Under the pieces are notes generated by a model, which saw only the letters and a list, made by a program, of their open reading frames with translations, was not told the origin of the DNA and did no database searches. Positions 6,317 to 6,589 of a stretch of DNA of 6,589 nt are shown piece by piece. The stretch comes from Deltaproteobacteria bacterium. Lineage in GTDB: Bacteria; Desulfobacterota; Desulfobacteria; Desulfobacterales; JAABPS01. The position numbers were made by a program, and so were the translations under genes. Positions within the stretch are counted from its first letter, which is position 1; each line of letters starts with the position of its first letter. The stretch is from the NCBI GenBank assembly GCA_019309685.1, contig JAFDFT010000135.1, positions 1 through 6,589 on the forward strand, written 5' to 3'.

Positions 6317-6589
6317 CGAAAACATTATCTGCAGTTATTTTCAAGACAAAAAAAAAAAAAAAAGGCTTTTCGGGCAAAGGCCATAGAAAGCGCTATTGTC
6401 TGGCATCGAGCAGGCAGAATAACTGAAAATACTTATCTTGGCATATCTAAAAATGTTTTTACGTTCCTTGCACATCTGCCATTTTCATTTCTTCCTATTG
6501 GACTTCATAAATTCTTAACGAATTGGCAATATGCCAGGGAACGCCTGGACTACCTTTTTGTTCGGCCGGTTCGATTATACTTTGATGCC
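6306..6589 (+). CDS. Unidentified gene, frame broken at a 16-A run and cut by the right edge
   Basis: An ATG at 6306 inside the end of the kinase-like gene (11-nt overlap with its TAG) starts MKHSENIICSYFQD, followed by five lysine codons in a run of 16 A's. It then reads RLFGQRP and stops at 6384-6386. One frame over, the sequence after the run is open for all remaining 72-plus codons to the window end (AKAIESAIVWHRAGRITENT from 6374, then a hydrophobic stretch NVFTFLAHLPFSFLPIGLHKFL and a basic, aromatic tail). It contains no ATG or other good start of its own. Joining the two parts needs one extra A, two fewer, or a -1 slip on the run. The intact protein would be a coupled partner of the kinase-like protein. 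I do not recognise the family, and a TM or amphipathic helix is likely. It may be an assembly error, a phase-variable gene or a true pseudogene. Confidence 0.6.
6348..6363 (+). repeat. Homopolymer tract A16 near the start of the last gene
   Basis: Sixteen consecutive A's, followed by GG, lie 14 codons after the ATG at 6306. This is by far the longest single-base run in the window, and it falls exactly where two open frames must be joined. Such runs are prone to replication slippage, RNA polymerase slippage and sequencing miscounts. Confidence 0.95.

Noticed and set aside
1..6589. CRISPR arrays, tRNA or rRNA genes, complete insertion sequences
   Set aside because: No regularly spaced direct repeats, no cloverleaf or TTCGAATC-type T-arm context, and no transposase were seen on either strand.

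Overview
The window reads as ordinary chromosomal bacterial DNA of moderate, slightly AT-rich composition. It holds Gram-negative-type genes with good AGGAGG-like ribosome sites and sigma70-like promoters. A sulfate-reducing or related Desulfobacterota (deltaproteobacterial) host is my best guess. It rests on general gene style, a TauE/SafE exporter paired with a small DUF1634-like protein, and a ~125-bp palindromic repeat that resembles intergenic repeats I associate with Desulfobacteraceae. None of this is proof, because no marker gene is present.

Left part (1-1300, minus strand): a 12-TM major facilitator superfamily efflux-type transporter. Its stop codon directly abuts the ATG of a further minus-strand gene that runs off the left edge. 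The divergent spacer 1313-1615 carries candidate promoters in both directions. Plus strand 1616-3029: a two-gene operon of a TauE/SafE-family membrane exporter and a three-TM DUF1634-like partner, closed by a perfect-stem terminator at 3052-3085 that can act on both strands. Next comes a long imperfect palindrome (3121-3247) between convergent genes. Minus strand 3264-4613: a complete phosphomannomutase/phosphoglucomutase with all family motifs.

Right part (4614-6589, plus strand) is the least ordinary region. A near-consensus promoter (TTGACA, 17-bp spacer, TATACT) drives an unusually long leader of about 350 nt. The leader folds into a succession of hairpins: an 85-nt near-perfect stem-loop, a small hairpin, a long hairpin with a perfect 16-bp base, and a fourth small hairpin just before the ribosome site. 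It precedes a 411-aa protein-kinase-fold-like protein with a glycine-rich loop, a VAIK-type lysine, a DFG-like motif, an atypical catalytic loop and a hydrophobic C-terminus. Its end overlaps the ATG of a second gene whose reading frame is broken by a run of 16 A's. One more or two fewer A's would restore a long open frame that continues past the right edge. This is either a homopolymer sequencing error or a slippage or phase-variation site.

The kinase-like gene, its leader and the A16-interrupted partner are the best candidate for an undescribed system. The functional link is inference from overlap and shared promoter only.
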